From NCBI RefSeq assembly GCF_947507565.1, contig NC_089186.1, positions 1,054,001 to 1,118,000 on the forward strand: 64,000 nt of DNA. The letters run 5' to 3'. Under the pieces are notes generated by a model. It worked only from the letters and a program-made list of their open reading frames with translations. It searched no databases and had not been told where the DNA came from. The DNA comes from Oscarella lobularis (lineage: Eukaryota > Porifera > Homoscleromorpha > Homosclerophorida > Oscarellidae). The translations under genes were made by a program, and so were the position numbers. Of this stretch, positions 20,190 to 32,397 are shown piece by piece (position 1 is the stretch's first letter; each line of letters opens with the position of its first letter).

Positions 20190-20495
20190 CGATGACTAAA
20201 CGCTTGAGCGACTTCTTGGAGTGCGAGAGCGACAACGAAGACGAGAACGATCCAATCGAGATTGCTTGGCAAGGTAGCCGGGACGTCGCTTGACTTGAGT
20301 GAGACGTTGATGACGAGAAGAAGAATGAAGAGGAGGAAGGTAATGGTATTGGCTATGTAGACAATGACCAGTTCATGACTTTCATCCACTCTGTTTAGAG
20401 CGTCCGCAGGCAAGAAAATCGGAGGCAGGGAAGACAGAAGGCAAAAACAAAGGGCAGGAAAAACGCGCGCTTTGGCGAGAAACAGGAAGACTATT
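20190..20495 (-). pseudogene. TRPC-like channel fragment (copy C, first membrane helices)
   Basis: Carries ELVIVYIANTITFLLFILLL and SNLDWIVLVFVVALALQEV, matching part of the first transmembrane exon of the two larger copies. Closest by eye is the one at 62 kb. It is bounded abruptly on both sides and has no other exons nearby. On its right it abuts the HSPA12-like remnant. Confidence 0.8.
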
Positions 20496-20496
20496 T

Positions 20497-21345
20497 CTTT
20501 GCTTTGGGATCGACCAGAGTCGACGAGAACTTCGAGAAACTTCTGCGAAACATCCTAAGCTTCGACGTGATTCGAGAAATCAAGATAAGCGTACAGGTCA
20601 ACTGTAGCGCCTTGATGCAGCAATTCGAAATGGAAAAAATGAAGGCGACGACGGACGGAAGAACGACGATCAAAGCTTCTGCGTACGTCTTCCCAAAGAC
20701 CTCCACAAAGTTCACACCGACCTCGGCGACGGCGATTCCACTGAAACAAACTAGACAATTACAATTAGAATCACGCCAGTAAAGTACTGCATCGAGGAGG
20801 CACTCCAATGTTCAAGGCTCCGGTTATGCAAAAATGAATTAATCCCGTCATTGATCGAGTAGTCGATCATATGTAGCAGAGCTCGGCGGCAGCTTCGCGA
20901 ATTTGATCATGCTACAAGAGACGCTCAAGCGTCGTTTCGCCAATCGTGTTGAAGTCGTCGTTCCCAACCGCCCGTCGCCGTTCTGTACGACGCCGTGCTC
21001 TTTGGTCACAACATGCGAGCCATAGCCGAGCGACGATCCGCGTACGCGTACGACGTATCGAGGCTTGAAAAATTGCCTGAGAACGAGGCCGAAGCAGATA
21101 GGAAATTTCTTGTTCGGGTCGACGACGTCGTTAGGCGACGGTACCGAATGTGTCATCCAGGGCAACTGCGATTGACGTTTGGCGTCTATCGGAGCAAACG
21201 CGAGGGGAGGTCGAGTACACGACGAACGAAGGCGTGGAGTCGTGTCGTCGAATCGAGATTAAATTGAGATCGTGTCGTAGCGACGGTCACGGCTGCGTGG
21301 ACGTTGCCATGAAGTTCGGGCGAACGGAAATCGAGGCGATCAATA
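20497..21345 (+). pseudogene. HSPA12-like (Hsp70-related) 3' part, frameshifted
   Basis: Starts in STRVDENFEKLLRNILSF and continues MQQFEMEKMKATTDGRTTIK, as in the nucleotide-binding domain of the HSPA12 branch of Hsp70-like proteins. After about 20880 come ANLIMLQETLKRRFANRVEV, then in another frame AVLYDAVLFGHNMRAIAERR, then LTFGVYRSKREG. The order fits one gene, but the frame changes at about 20970 and 21160. The 5' part is absent, replaced by the TRPC fragment. Not functional as it stands. Confidence 0.7.
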
Positions 21346-22489
21346 CGAAATAGATTGACCCTATACGTTACCTACCGCAAAATTGCTCCTGTGGTTTAGT
21401 CTGACGAAGATCATTGGACTAACAAGACGGATCCAGAAGGCAGCGAGTCTAAGAAGCGATGTGACGTTTCAAATCCGTTCGGACCTCTCTTCACCCACGA
21501 AGACTCGGAGCGTTGCGCGATGACAAGCGCTGATACGTACGATAAACTAAGGAAGCCAGACGAGTCGCAGAAACGTAAACGCGATAAAAATTTCACCCTA
21601 AAAAAGACAATTGCCACATCAGATTTATGAATCAATATATGGTTTTTCACTTGAATGCTGCAGCTCACTATTTTTCATGAATGATTGATTTCACTCCAGA
21701 TTGGTTTGGTCTACCAGGAATGGTCAAGGTAAGACAGTCCTAATTACATGCTAAAATTCAATATTAGCGGGATTTTTATCTGTGAAGGATGGAATTCTCA
21801 GTGTCTTTACGTGTGGGCGGAAGAAAGAGACCTACGATCATTTGCCGTAGTGATTTAACTCCATTCACGGAGACGGATCATCCTTTCAAGTTATAGGCTA
21901 ACATACGAGGCAAATGAAAACCCTAAGTATTGGAAATAAAGGGCAAGATCAAGTGAATTTTCAGCGTAGAAAGCAGCCCTACGTCGTCGGCCGCTGCTTT
22001 TGGCTTTGATATATCGATGAGCGCTTCGGGGGCGAATCTTGCGAATCTCTCTCATGTTTCTACTAACGAACGACGCGGGAAATGATAAGATAAGCTTAGA
22101 GAAGACCACCTTACTGCCAGATTGCAGCGAAATACCTGCGGAAACCACCGCCTGAACGCGGATTTTGAGAGAAACAATTTCCAGCCGTAGATCCCGAATG
22201 CGGAAGCTCCCGTATTGCCCGGATTGGGCCAATCATTATCTTTCTGTTTCCACCTGAAGAAGACTGTATCAAACCATCATATGTGTGAATGAGGAAAAAG
22301 CATGAAAAAATTGGGTTAATTAAATAATTAAGTGGCCACAAAATTTGCGATAAACTAAATAAGAAATAACATCAAAACTGAGAATAAATAAAAAAACTAA
22401 ATAAGCAGCGTAAGTAGCTATATAGGACTAACTGCTACTAGCACCAATACTAGTATAATACTATACAGAGTAGGTGAAGGGTACAAACC
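21346..22489 (-). repeat. 3' flank of TRPC copy A, duplicated at 59406-60400
   Basis: Non-coding block starting at ATAGATTGACCC that aligns with 59406 onward with many substitutions and small indels. Contains the likely 3' UTR of the channel gene. No separate gene seen. Confidence 0.65.
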
Positions 22490-25400
22490 TTAATGAGCTC
22501 GGCCTATGGCAATTGTGGCTTTGCCTTGCAGTTCGAGAAACTCCGACTGAAGCTTTTGAAAGCTTGCCTGAAAGTTTTCCTGAAATTGCTGCAATCCCTT
22601 CAACAACTCTTGAGCAAATTCTTCCTGAGTGGCACCACCTGGCGCATTGCTATCACCACCACTGGACTTCAGCTGACCTGATAATGACTTTTCCTCAACA
22701 TCTACTTTTGCTTTTGGCCTTGACCCCTTATTATCCTTCCTTTGCCTCTCCGAGACCGCTTCTGTTTTGGAATGCTTCGATTTTACATCCGCTTGCAGTG
22801 ACATCATACGTCGGCGAAGAAATGAGTGCAAGCCGTCATCGTCTGATTCCTCAGACTCGCTCTTCTCCGAAACGAAGTCGACTGCGCATTCCATAACCAT
22901 CACTTCTGGCTGAACAACTGACTATATATCGGATTTTCAAAAAAAAACTGTATATAGCAGAGTTGCACACTGCTTACTAACGAGCTTACTTTTAGTACAC
23001 TGATTTGTTTGTCGAAGTGCTTCCTCAGCTTCATTAGATCTCGTTTTTGAACGCATTCTTCTCCTTCTGCTTCCGCGATCTTTTCTCGTAGCTTCCTCTG
23101 AACTTCTTCGTGATCAGCAGGATCGATGCTCGGTTTGGAATAAGTAGCCTATGGAGAAATTTTAAACAAGATTCACTATAGTAATGCGAGAGCTAGCTGG
23201 GAAATTACTTGACAGCAGTCCTTAGTGCATTGCACGTTCAATACAAACAATGCAATAAAATGAAAAATATTGATTGGGATTGGAATTGGTGACGACTTCG
23301 CGGTGTCGTGAATAATGACAGCACGAGCAAACTTCCACTCCATATCAGCATTGTCCTGAAAGAAGAGATTGCACGACAAAAGCTCTGTCAATGTCTGTTC
23401 AATTTACCTGAACTTTTTGAAACGCGTCACTTATCAAAGCGATCAGCATATTAAGCAGAACAATGACGGCAAGCACCAACCACAGAGCCAAAAGGATAGT
23501 ACCAACAGCCGTTTCCAAGTCTCGCTCGGCTTCAAAACTTGACAGATCAATCATTCCAAAGAGAGACCAGAACAAGATTTTCAAAGAAGGCCACATCCTA
23601 GAAAAGAAGCCATCAAGGAAATGAATAAGAGTATAGTAAACTTTATGCACTAGTCCATATCAATTACTGAGATTCTACGAGCAATAAAACGCTAAGCACC
23701 TACCCTGAAACGTCAACCGCCATAGTCGCGTTTTCTGGCGCTCCAAGACTCTTCACCGGTGCCGAGTAGACGCTTGTTATGCAAACGGCAAAGCCAATCA
23801 AAAAATTGAGCAAAACAGAGAGAAACAGTACGACGTCGTAGAAGATTCCGAAGAAAGACAGCTGTATGGGCCCGAGGAGTGCATTGGCTTTAATATACCA
23901 CAAAAGTCGATTGGTGCTGAGAAGAGACGCAAAGCCGAAAATATGAAACGAAGCGCGAATCACTTGGAAGCCATCGTCGACGGCGTAGTAGCCGACGAAT
24001 AGAAGAACGTAGTACGAAGTGAAAGTGAGAATGAGAAATATGTCAAGGATGTTGCTCCAGTTCGTTGCATAGTGCACCAACTTTTGTCGATGACTAAGCG
24101 CTTGAACAATTTCTTGGACAGCGAGAGCGACGATGAAAACGAGAACGATCCAATCGAGATTGCTAGGCGAGGTAGCCGGGATGTCGCTTGATTTGAGGGA
24201 GACGTTGACGACGAGAAGGAGAACAAAGAGGAGGTAGGTAACGGCATTGGCTATGTAGACAATGATCAGTTCGTCGACTTTCATAAACTCTGTGTAGCGC
24301 GTCCGCATGCAGGAACATCGGAGGCAGCACAAACAGAATGCACAAACGAAGGGTATGAAACAAGCTTTGGCGAGAAACAGGAAGGCTTTGTACGTGTACT
24401 GTAGGTTCTCAAGTTTTACTTTGCCGTACCAAGACGTCTTCACTTTCTCCTGAACGGGAACGGAGGCGATAAACTAAAATAGAACAGCATTAGACGAATC
24501 ACAACAAAGATAGGTCTACGCCAATCTCTAGAAACACAAATCGGACTCAAAGTGAATTCTTGATTCATGAGAAGTACTAGGCATAGCATGGCATAAGATC
24601 AAACCTACAGTACCATATATGCGCATGAGTAACACAGTTGATCAATCCCATGCATGCAGCTCTACGTGTACATGCTCATATACAAAGACAAGGTAAGGAG
24701 GAAGGTACCACTTCTATTGTATGCCCGAGAATAGCCCATGCATGTGCGCACATTCAGGGACATAAACTGTTCAAACCTTGACTTACCATCTTTTGCTGGT
24801 TTTCCATTCCGTACTCAAACAAATCGTCTGTAATGTCATCTTTCGTCCAATGAGCCTTATCCATCATCTCGACGGCGAGACTCTGCATACTCTTGGACAG
24901 CGACGAAAGCTCGAGGCGATGCAATTCGTCGCGCTGGGCACACTCGTGATAAAGCGTTGCCAATCGAAGCGTCATTTCAATCGGCTTCGGTGACCTCCGA
25001 ATCACCCGGGGGTCAGCGAGAAGCGTCACCTTGTCGTAAGGAAGGTCTCTTATTCTCGAGTCGTCGAATGTTGCTCCAGCCTTAGTAAGACGCTCGACGC
25101 ACATTTTCGCTTCCTTCTCAAGTGCCAGATGCAGGCACGATTGTCCAATTTTGTTCGGTTCATTGACCGGCGATTGCTTCTCAATGAAAAATTTCAAACA
25201 CTTGACGTCTCCTGATTCACACGCCAAGTGGATTGGAAGATTTCCCTCGTCGTCTCTGTCTTGAGGGCTCACGCCGCGCTCCACGGCCAGTCTCATGATG
25301 CCTAGATTCTTAGACAACGCTGCGTGATGTAAAACGTTTCGCGACTTTGAGTCGGTCTCTTTGACGTCGGCTTCGAGGTCAAGAAGAAGAGAAAACTTCT

Positions 25401-26527
25401 CAAACGACGAGGAAGAGGCACTCGCTGCTAAAATTATCAGAGGGGGTTCTGCAATTCGACTTGCTTTGTGCACAGTTGCTCCATTGTGTAGAAGAAACTA
25501 CAGAAAAACGCAAATTGTGTTTATAAGCGTTAATAAAGACATAAATAGTTAAATTTCGACGCAACCCGAGCACTATGCCTTTATATACCTTGACGGTTTC
25601 TAAGCTTCCGGATTTAACTGCTTGCCGAAGCATAGAGTTGGCGTGTTTTCTCAGCAGCTGAGGTCTCTTTTGTTCTACAAGACTGATCAACGATTTACCC
25701 TTGTCTTCAATCCCAGCCATCAGCTCGAGAGAGTTTTGCTTGTCAAAGGTCAATTCCAAATCGATGTCCTTGTCAATTAGATTTTCAACGTAGTCCATGT
25801 AGAAAGCATTTTCATATTTCAGCTGAAACAGCAAATAAAAGTTGGAATACTGTTAAGATGGGCATCTTTTATCTCATCAAAGTGGACAAATTGAGACAAT
25901 TGAATCTCCGGTTCTGCCCACTTCGACAAGAGAAAAGATTACAATACTGGGATAGGCACTGACCAGATCATGAAGCAAGGCGCTCTCCCCGCCTACGTCC
26001 CTATCGGACGACAGAAGAATCTCCAAGAGATTAACAGGGCATAAATTCGCGACCGCGGCTTGCAGGACAGAGCGATCGCTATGATCGCGTGCCGTCGGAT
26101 CGGCACCTAGATCGAGCAGCGTGTGAAGAGCTGCAAGAAAGAAGAGACACTTTTCCTATACTGCATGCATGGAATAAGCGAGGCTCTCACATTCTACGCA
26201 AGAGCGCCGTTTTGTTTCATCGTCTTCGCTCGATTTTGAGAAAGCGTCGAATAGAACGTGCAGCGTTGTCACTTCGTCCCCGGCGGTGCCGTCGCCGTAG
26301 CGGTGCTTGACATTTGCTCCGTTTTCGACGTGCAGTGCGATTCGCCTCGCTTGGCCTTCGGCGAAGTTCTCCAGTTCGTTCCGTAGGAGAGTTTGAGGAT
26401 CGGTGTCCTTTTCGACTGCCGACTCGTTCGCACCCACGGTCGTGTCGAAGTCGTCGGAGTTCGCTTCGGTTTTTGTACGCGAGATATAAGAAAGACTTCT
26501 GAGCTCGACTGCTTCTTTGCTTGCCAT
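22490..26527 (-). CDS. TRPC-like cation channel with ankyrin repeats (copy A, complete)
   Basis: About nine exons on the minus strand, joined at good GT-AG sites. The ATG at 26527 starts MASKEAVELRSLS. Ankyrin repeats follow to about 25060 (RNVLHHAALSKNLGIMRLAV, NLPIHLACESGDVKCLKFFI, SCLHLALEKEAKMCVERL), then the linker domain typical of TRPC (LPYDKVTLLADPRVI). Six membrane helices lie in 24475-23704 and 23600-23408, with pore-helix motif LFWSLFGMID. NMLIALISDAFQKVQ leads into the TRP-box-like EWKFARAVI, which identifies the TRPC branch. The C-terminus is acidic/Ser-rich and ends in a coiled coil (LLKGLQQFQENFQASFQKL). It should be a plasma-membrane calcium-permeable channel. No disabling change was seen. 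Confidence 0.85.
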
Positions 26528-26844
26528 CGATGGGGCGTTTTGCCAAGGATGTGAAGATGTGACTGACGTTAATTCGTCGAGCGGATATCACACTAACTAT
26601 TCGAGTGTTCATCCGGCATTCGATAAGAAAAACCAGTTACAAGATGTCGACTCTTGGAGAGGGATTTGTAAAAATGCATGCCAAACATGTTTCCTCACTT
26701 GCAAACGCGCTGAAATGGGCCGGATCAGATCCCTGCACGCGGTCATGCATGCACGCATCAACTATTCATCCAAAACGCATTGGTGCCATTTCATACTTTG
26801 AAAAAAATTGCCGAGGCATCTCGCTGCATTTCATCGAAAAATCT

Positions 26845-27175
26845 TTTTTGATTGATTGCTCAAGCGATCGACGACGGCATTTCGTGTGAAGTTCGGTTCG
26901 AGGTCTATGAGTCGGTTGGCGTGGACGACGTCGTTAGGCGACGGTACCGATCCAGGGCAACTGCGAGTGACGTTCGGCGTCTATCGGAACAAAGGCGAAG
27001 AAGTCGAGCGCACGACGGACGAAGGCGTGGAGTCGTGTGACCGAATCGAGATTACATTGAGATCGCGTCGTAGACGGTCACGGCTGCGTCGACGTTGCCA
27101 TGAATTAAGTTCGGGCGGACGGAAATCGAGGTGACGGCGAAGGACTACGACGAGACGCAAGGCGGTCGATGCGAT
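26845..27175 (+). pseudogene. Second HSPA12-like 3' remnant
   Basis: GQLRVTFGVYRNKGEEVER and DEGVESCDRIEITLRS match the tail of the HSPA12-like remnant at 21110-21345. It also shares the DDVV and VDVAMKFG-type remnants in shifted frames. It lies just beyond the 5' end of TRPC copy A, so the channel gene is bracketed by two pieces of the same chaperone family. Confidence 0.6.
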
Positions 27176-27684
27176 GTCAAACTGTTGATGATTCGAAAAA
27201 CAAATATTTTAGTCCAAAATAACTCATTAAAATTAGAATTATTTAAAGATGAGAGCTGACATTTTTGATAGCCCAGACTTCCCTCTTTCTCTTCATATCG
27301 GACTTGAAGCTTTGCACTCTGTCTAAAGTCAAAGGTCTTTCCACCTATCAAGCCTGTAGGTAGACTACCAGTGAGAACACCAACGATGATCTTTGTCCTG
27401 GCTACGTCTCGAGCTCCAGTAAAGAATTGACGCTGAAGGCCTCGTTTGCCGATGCCGATGAGTAAACAAAGAAGTGTGCGCGAAACGATCAGAAGCTCGG
27501 AGTGCTCTTCCAAGACGCTGAATTACAGTTTGTAGTGAAAACTATGGCGTCTTCGTGGCTTTTTACAGCTTTTGTTGCACGAACTCCGTCCATAATGAGT
27601 TGTTTAAGCAATCCGGCGACATACGTACGTCGGCGACGAAAGGCGTGCCGCACCTTTCCGCTTGCCTCTGTCGAAGCCATCTAA
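27145..27684 (-). pseudogene. Unknown gene beginning MASTEASGK, one-base frame break
   Basis: The ATG at about 27680 gives an Arg-rich N-terminus, then LLKQLIMDGVRATKAVKSHE and FTTNCNS. The protein-like reading continues one frame over from about 27513 (HSELLIVSRTLLCLLIG; RTKIIVGVLTGSLPTGLIGG) down to about 27145. The break near 27515 is a single-base shift, either mutation or sequencing error. The first exon and promoter are duplicated at 15425-15513. I do not recognise the family. Confidence 0.4.
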
Positions 27685-28070
27685 TGACAGCTGGCTTATA
27701 CTCTTCTTCTATGTCTGTGAGCGAGTTATTCATCTTCGGAAGACGCGAAGAGACCGCTTTTCGCGGTGAGTTCCAAAAAGGGGCCCCGACTGGAGGTCCC
27801 GTCTAGAGGCGTGCGTTAGAAGACCACCGCCCGCGAACTCTCATCCAGAAGAACAGAAGCTGCATCGTCGAGGTAACCAAAATGACAAAAAGGAGTAGTA
27901 AAGGGTATCGATATTGGTCTTTTTCCCATGCAGAATGATTGCGTCATCGCCCGCTTTGAGGACAGACCGGAAAAACAATCCAATAGAAAGATTCGGTTGA
28001 GTTGTAAGGCCTAGCTCAAATGCGGTGTCGTACAAATGGCACTTTCTGCGCTGCGATCGCACGCGCCCGT
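27592..28070. repeat. Uninterrupted partner of the 15425-16610 duplication
   Basis: Covers the first exon and upstream region of the MASTEASGK gene. It provides the empty-site version for the E1 insertion at 15660-16312. Confidence 0.75.
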
Positions 28071-28193
28071 TCTGATGCATGATTTCAACAAAAACGACAA
28101 TTTCGCGCACAGACAAAGGCACTACATGCAGACATACAACAAACAGAAGTCAGAGTTCGCGGGACCGTGGATCGGCTTCTCATCTCCTGCTCC

Positions 28194-28457
28194 TCACGGG
28201 CGCACTCCGCGCATGCAAACAGCGGTAGTGTAAGTTGTAAGGTTACAGTCTCCGGCGGTTAAAAGTCCACCACAACAATCGATGCATGCTCCCATTCTGG
28301 GGTAAGTTTCCTGGCAGGTGTAGGCGTATGTATGTTCGCAACACAGTGTTCGGGGAGGAATACACTGCTCCTTCTCATGATATTGGACGAAGCTGGCCCC
28401 CGAAGCAAAGGGCAGCAAGAGAGACGAGAAGAATGAACTTGTACATGTCGCATGCAA
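28194..28457 (-). CDS. Small cysteine-rich secreted protein (87 codons)
   Basis: Mature part has nine cysteines with spacing C-x6-CC-x7-C-x9-C-x2-CC-x8-C-x9-C. The N-terminus is moderately hydrophobic. In the adjacent frame, an ATG about 15 nt downstream begins a much better signal peptide (MYKFILLVSLAALCFGG), which would read into the cysteine part after a one-base change in the run of five G near 28402. So either a homopolymer error or a real frameshift affects this locus. An odd cysteine count suggests dimerisation or a partial gene. I recognise no family; antimicrobial, toxin-like or structural roles are all possible. Confidence 0.45.
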   Translation of the reverse strand: MHATCTSSFFSSLLLPFASGASFVQYHEKEQCIPPRTLCCEHTYAYTCQETYPRMGACIDCCGGLLTAGDCNLTTYTTAVCMRGVRP

Positions 28458-28469
28458 CGGTGGAATGAG

Positions 28470-29550
28470 GAGAAAGAGCTACTCTCTTCGCTTATGTTGT
28501 CACTCCTAGCTCCTCCCGTGCAAACGCGCGAAATCCGTCTATGACGTTGGTTACTCTAGTGGCGGTGATCTGTTTAATTAGTTCCTATTTGAAGCTCTTA
28601 TGAACCACTAGTCACTGTGGCCAGCCTGCAGCACGCTAACGCCGCAAATGAGCGAAAAAGGCTGAAAGGCGCACGAAGCGTTATGGGAAATGGGAGACGA
28701 AATGGGTTTGAAGGGGATCGTCTTTGATAAGGTAGAAAACACGGGCCTTTGGTCAGTTATATGTACTTAATTAGTAAAGTCTCAGACTGTGAGACTGCCC
28801 ACTGTGAGTCTCATTGAAATTCCTCTTCACGTGAATTGCTGGAAATTGATGATCCAGTATTTACTGGAGGACTGGGCCGATTGTTTGGACAGGTGTTAGC
28901 CGTCTGAATTGAAACAATTCGTTTCGATGATGTCATTCGGAGAGAGCTAGTGGCTAGTGGGATGGAATGCCAAAATTGACAACGCTCGCGATGCTAAGCC
29001 CTGCTGTTCTTCAAAGAAATCCTCGCATCTCTAATATTATACGCACTTGCTGAGAAAATATTTTTTCAATTTTATGCCTAATGTAAGTAAGCGTGATATG
29101 TCTTCGCGTACTGTATTGAGAAAGACTAGAGTTCATTGTGTAAGCTACGATTGAACTCTCAAAAAAGCGTTTTCCTGTTTTGCCTAGCTCTCGACGGCTT
29201 CTAGCTTCGCTCGCCGTAGCGTACGGCGCGGTCTATCGAGCATTACTCATCGTGCCGTCCGGATTGAAACGATCGAATTAATTGGCCAAGAGTCGCTACA
29301 AAGCAAACACTGAAACGCATTGACCTCATACGATCCATATATCTCGTGTGCCTTCGGGCGTACCTGTGAAACGCAAAAAGGACAACGATTGCGATTTGGT
29401 GATCGATCTTCGTTTGCTTTTATCATTGCATGCGTTCGTATCCTGCGAAATCCTTTAGAAATGGACCGTGAAAGTGTATAAACAGACAATTAAGATTACA
29501 TACGTCACTAGCTGATATACGGATGCCCGGATTCCCTGTCGCGTAAAAAA
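28470..29550. other. Intergenic, no gene seen
   Basis: Mixed sequence with only short frames and no partner elsewhere in the window apart from scattered short matches. Confidence 0.5.
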
Positions 29551-29557
29551 ACATGTA

Positions 29558-29737
29558 TCTCCGACACCACAAAAAAAACAGGGTTACTGCACTCCACACC
29601 ACATACAACATTGAGGACGATGAATACGACAGAAATAAATAATCAACATTGCGTGTCTCTCCGACACCACAAAAAAAACACTCCACACCTAATACCACAT
29701 TGAGGATACGACGGATATAAATACTCAACATTGCGTA
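29558..29737. repeat. Two imperfect tandem copies of an 80-97 bp unit
   Basis: Units start CTCCGACACCACAAAAAAAA at about 29559 and 29658 and end CAACATTGCGT. The second copy lacks about 15 bp. It lies just 3' of the P-loop ATPase gene (minus strand). Confidence 0.75.
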
Positions 29738-29776
29738 CAAAAAAGTTTGGTCGCTTTTTTTCGTCATTTCCTTGAT

Positions 29777-31523
29777 TCATTCTGAGGACAGCCTTTCATT
29801 TTTGAGGACGAGGTACTTGATTGCATTACTATGCAATTCAAATTCATCACAATTTCTGTATTGAAGAAGATCGCGTTTGAGCAGTTGACCGATTGCCGCA
29901 TCACAATCAACCTCCTTGTCGTGGAAATCCTTCTCTCCCGCTCGAGTTCGCAAAGAACTGCAATCTTCGAATCCCTTTGGATTCTCGGCGAGAAGACGAA
30001 GAATTCGATACTGATACTCTTCAGTGGGTGTTTTAGGGTGCGGCCAAACAGAAAAGACTTTCTTCAAATCGCGAAAGAACATAGACAAGACTGACTGGAA
30101 CAGGTCTTCTTGCGTTTTAATTGCTTCAGCTTCGTCTTCATCCGCCGGCTTAGGGTGAGTGGCTATTCCAAAGAGACGCTTCACAGCTGCTTTGAGGACC
30201 CCTCCTTTCTGCGACGTCGAACCGGGCTTTTTTTTTAGGACGTCAACTGTCTTCTTTAGAAGGTCAATTCTTCCACCTGTCAGGCACTTGTACACTTCAT
30301 CGACATCAAACTTTTTTCCTGCTGCTTCGAAGCTTCTCTTCAGAAAGACCTTTGCGTCCTCCTCGTCGACGTCACGTGAAAATACCAGATCCATGCGAGA
30401 TGAATATCTACATTCCATCTTTGAATCGCGAGCAAAGTTGCACCCACTGGAATCAACCAGTATCCAGTGAATCACGCCGTCATCTGAGTGAAGTTTAGCT
30501 GCCTCAAGTAACCTGTAAACTTCATTCGGCCACGCAATAGCAGTTGAAGGCTGTTCGACGAGTTTGTTGACCCCGTCAATGATGATCGTCGTCACTCTAC
30601 CGTTTTCATATTTCTTCGCCGATTTACCCAAACGCCTCAAGACATCACCAAGACGAACCCCAGACGCTAGGTCTGGCTCAAATGTTTCCCTTTGGAAAAA
30701 AGGGACCGCATTGAAAAAGCCATGTATGACTGCTTGATTCATGGAAAAGGCTTTAGTAAGAGACCAATGAAGTGGCACAGATGCGCTGACGTAATGCACG
30801 CCCTTGACTCCTTCCTTGCGCAATTCACTCACTACTTCCATCATTGCATGTGTTGTGCCTGCTCCGTGAGGCCCTTGGTAAACATGAAAACGTGACGAAG
30901 GTATAAAAGGTTGCATGATCAGATCTCTGATTCTTGCTTTCTCTTCCGATCGATCAATGTAATCGTTTTTGGCAATGTGAGTCAACTTGCCATGGGTTGT
31001 CGCAGAGATACAATATTCGAAATACGCAATTTTTGCACCGCAATAGAGAAAGAATCCTGAAGCTGATGCTAAGGGGATGACTTGGAGAGCTATGTTTATG
31101 AAAGGGTAGGTTAGGGGATTTTCTAACGTTTACTTTCCACTAAATACCATTTAGTATCACATAGTCTTTCATTCGTTGCAGTCCATTAATAGCGCCACTA
31201 ACTGCGAAAGGACGACGTCAATTGGAAAATCCTCCTGATAGCGCACAAAACGTTGGTACCTTTCGCTTTTGCCCAGTTTTTGAAATTTAATTGCTTAAAT
31301 GTCGACGAAGGCCGCCCATTTGAGGCAGTACCTGGTACGGTAAACGAAACGTTGAGCGTCGGAGGCATCTCCTGATACCGCTCGAAAAGTTTCTACAATG
31401 TATTTGGCCATTTTGAGCAAACAGTCTTCTACTTGGTAGTGTGAGACTACTCCCGCCGCAGCCGCCCTTGAGAAGAAGCCCGTTTGACGTCAAAGCACTG
31501 TAACACATTCGAATCAATATCAT
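29777..31523 (-). CDS. Membrane-anchored P-loop ATPase, probably mitochondrial
   Basis: Inferred exons are 31523-31379 and 31089-29777 (phase 1, 289-bp intron), giving 485 residues. Exon 1 is rich in Arg, Ser and Leu without acidic residues (LPSRRLFAQNG, IRRCLRR follows past the donor), like a mitochondrial presequence. Exon 2 opens with a hydrophobic segment (PLASASGFFLYCGAKIAYF), then an ATPase domain: YQGPHGAGTTHAMM in the Walker A position, TTIIIDGVNKL as Walker B. The Walker A lysine is replaced by Thr, so nucleotide binding may be altered. The C-terminal part is helical with a winged-helix-like end (AIGQLLKRDLLQYR). It resembles AAA+/STAND-type ATPases; I cannot name the orthologue. The second exon is an uninterrupted 402-codon frame from its first Met. 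Confidence 0.65.
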
Positions 31524-32073
31524 AGATACATTGTATCAATCCGCTTTACAAACATATACCGATTCAGGCGAGACAAAATCATTTCAAATTTTTTGAATTC
31601 TGCTGGCCGAGTCGCACACACAGTCTCTATGAATGTAATGATCGCCGGAGATCGTTTACCCAGGGTTTAGTACGCGAAACGATCTCCGCCAGCCGCGCGC
31701 GCCTGTAATTACGCCAACTACGGCAATAAGTCGCAATAGGTCTTTCAGGGAGAACGTGTAAGTATGACATAAGTCGGCGGCGGCTGAGAAGTGGCGAAAT
31801 CGCTAGGTGTTGGCGTGTTCGAAAAGCAGCTACGCTTCGGGTCTCTCACCAGTGTATTGAAAGCTTGTTGATAGTCTACAGAACCAGGATCGTACGATTG
31901 GAGCGGTGCCGAAAATCCCAGCGTTTGGCGCATGCGCAGTGAGAAGCAGTAGAGCATAGAGCATAACCCCTCCCATGGGCGGGGATACCCTAAATGTGCG
32001 TGAATTTACATCTTTGGCCAAACGCACAGAATTCCAGCAGGTAAAAACCCAATTACGCACTATTTCATAAACT
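31524..32073 (-). other. 5' region of the ATPase gene with a possible upstream exon
   Basis: On the minus strand, 31933-31850 reads MRQTLGFSAPLQSYDPGSVD and ends at a good GTGAGA donor, so it may be a first exon of this or another gene. Its junction to 31497 is out of phase for the ATPase. 31642-31688 contains a GGAGATCGTTT...AAACGATCTCC inverted repeat. Confidence 0.3.
31927..31938. promoter_or_regulatory. NRF1-type palindromic site
   Basis: GGCGCATGCGCA fits the NRF1 consensus (GCGCATGCGC core), a regulator of nuclear genes for mitochondrial proteins in animals. It lies about 400 bp upstream of the ATPase start. Single site, so only suggestive. Confidence 0.45.
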
Positions 32074-32397
32074 AGAGAATGATGGCCCGGTGTTCACCGT
32101 GTTGCCATCATGCAGAGCCTCCCACCGCTTACCGTACGAGAGTGCATACCATAGTGTGACGTCATAATTTTTTATGTTGTCACATATTCACGTGGTCCTT
32201 ACAGCCGTTAGCTACTACAGCTCACTCCTACGTACATACTGTAAATACTTGCATGATTGCAATGTTTTCCTAATTAGGCGCTTTTCTGACGTAGTGTATT
32301 TGATAATGTGCTCTGTATTCTGTATTTGAGGGGGACCTATGCATGTGTACGGGTCATATTTCCTGTTACCCGTACACGCGTACATACCCACGCACAT

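Noticed and set aside
20491-20808. Minus-strand 105-codon frame
   Set aside because: Antisense to the HSPA12-like remnant, which has recognisable motifs on the plus strand.
28194-28457. Assigning the cysteine-rich protein to a known toxin family
   Set aside because: The cysteine spacing does not match a family I can name with confidence.
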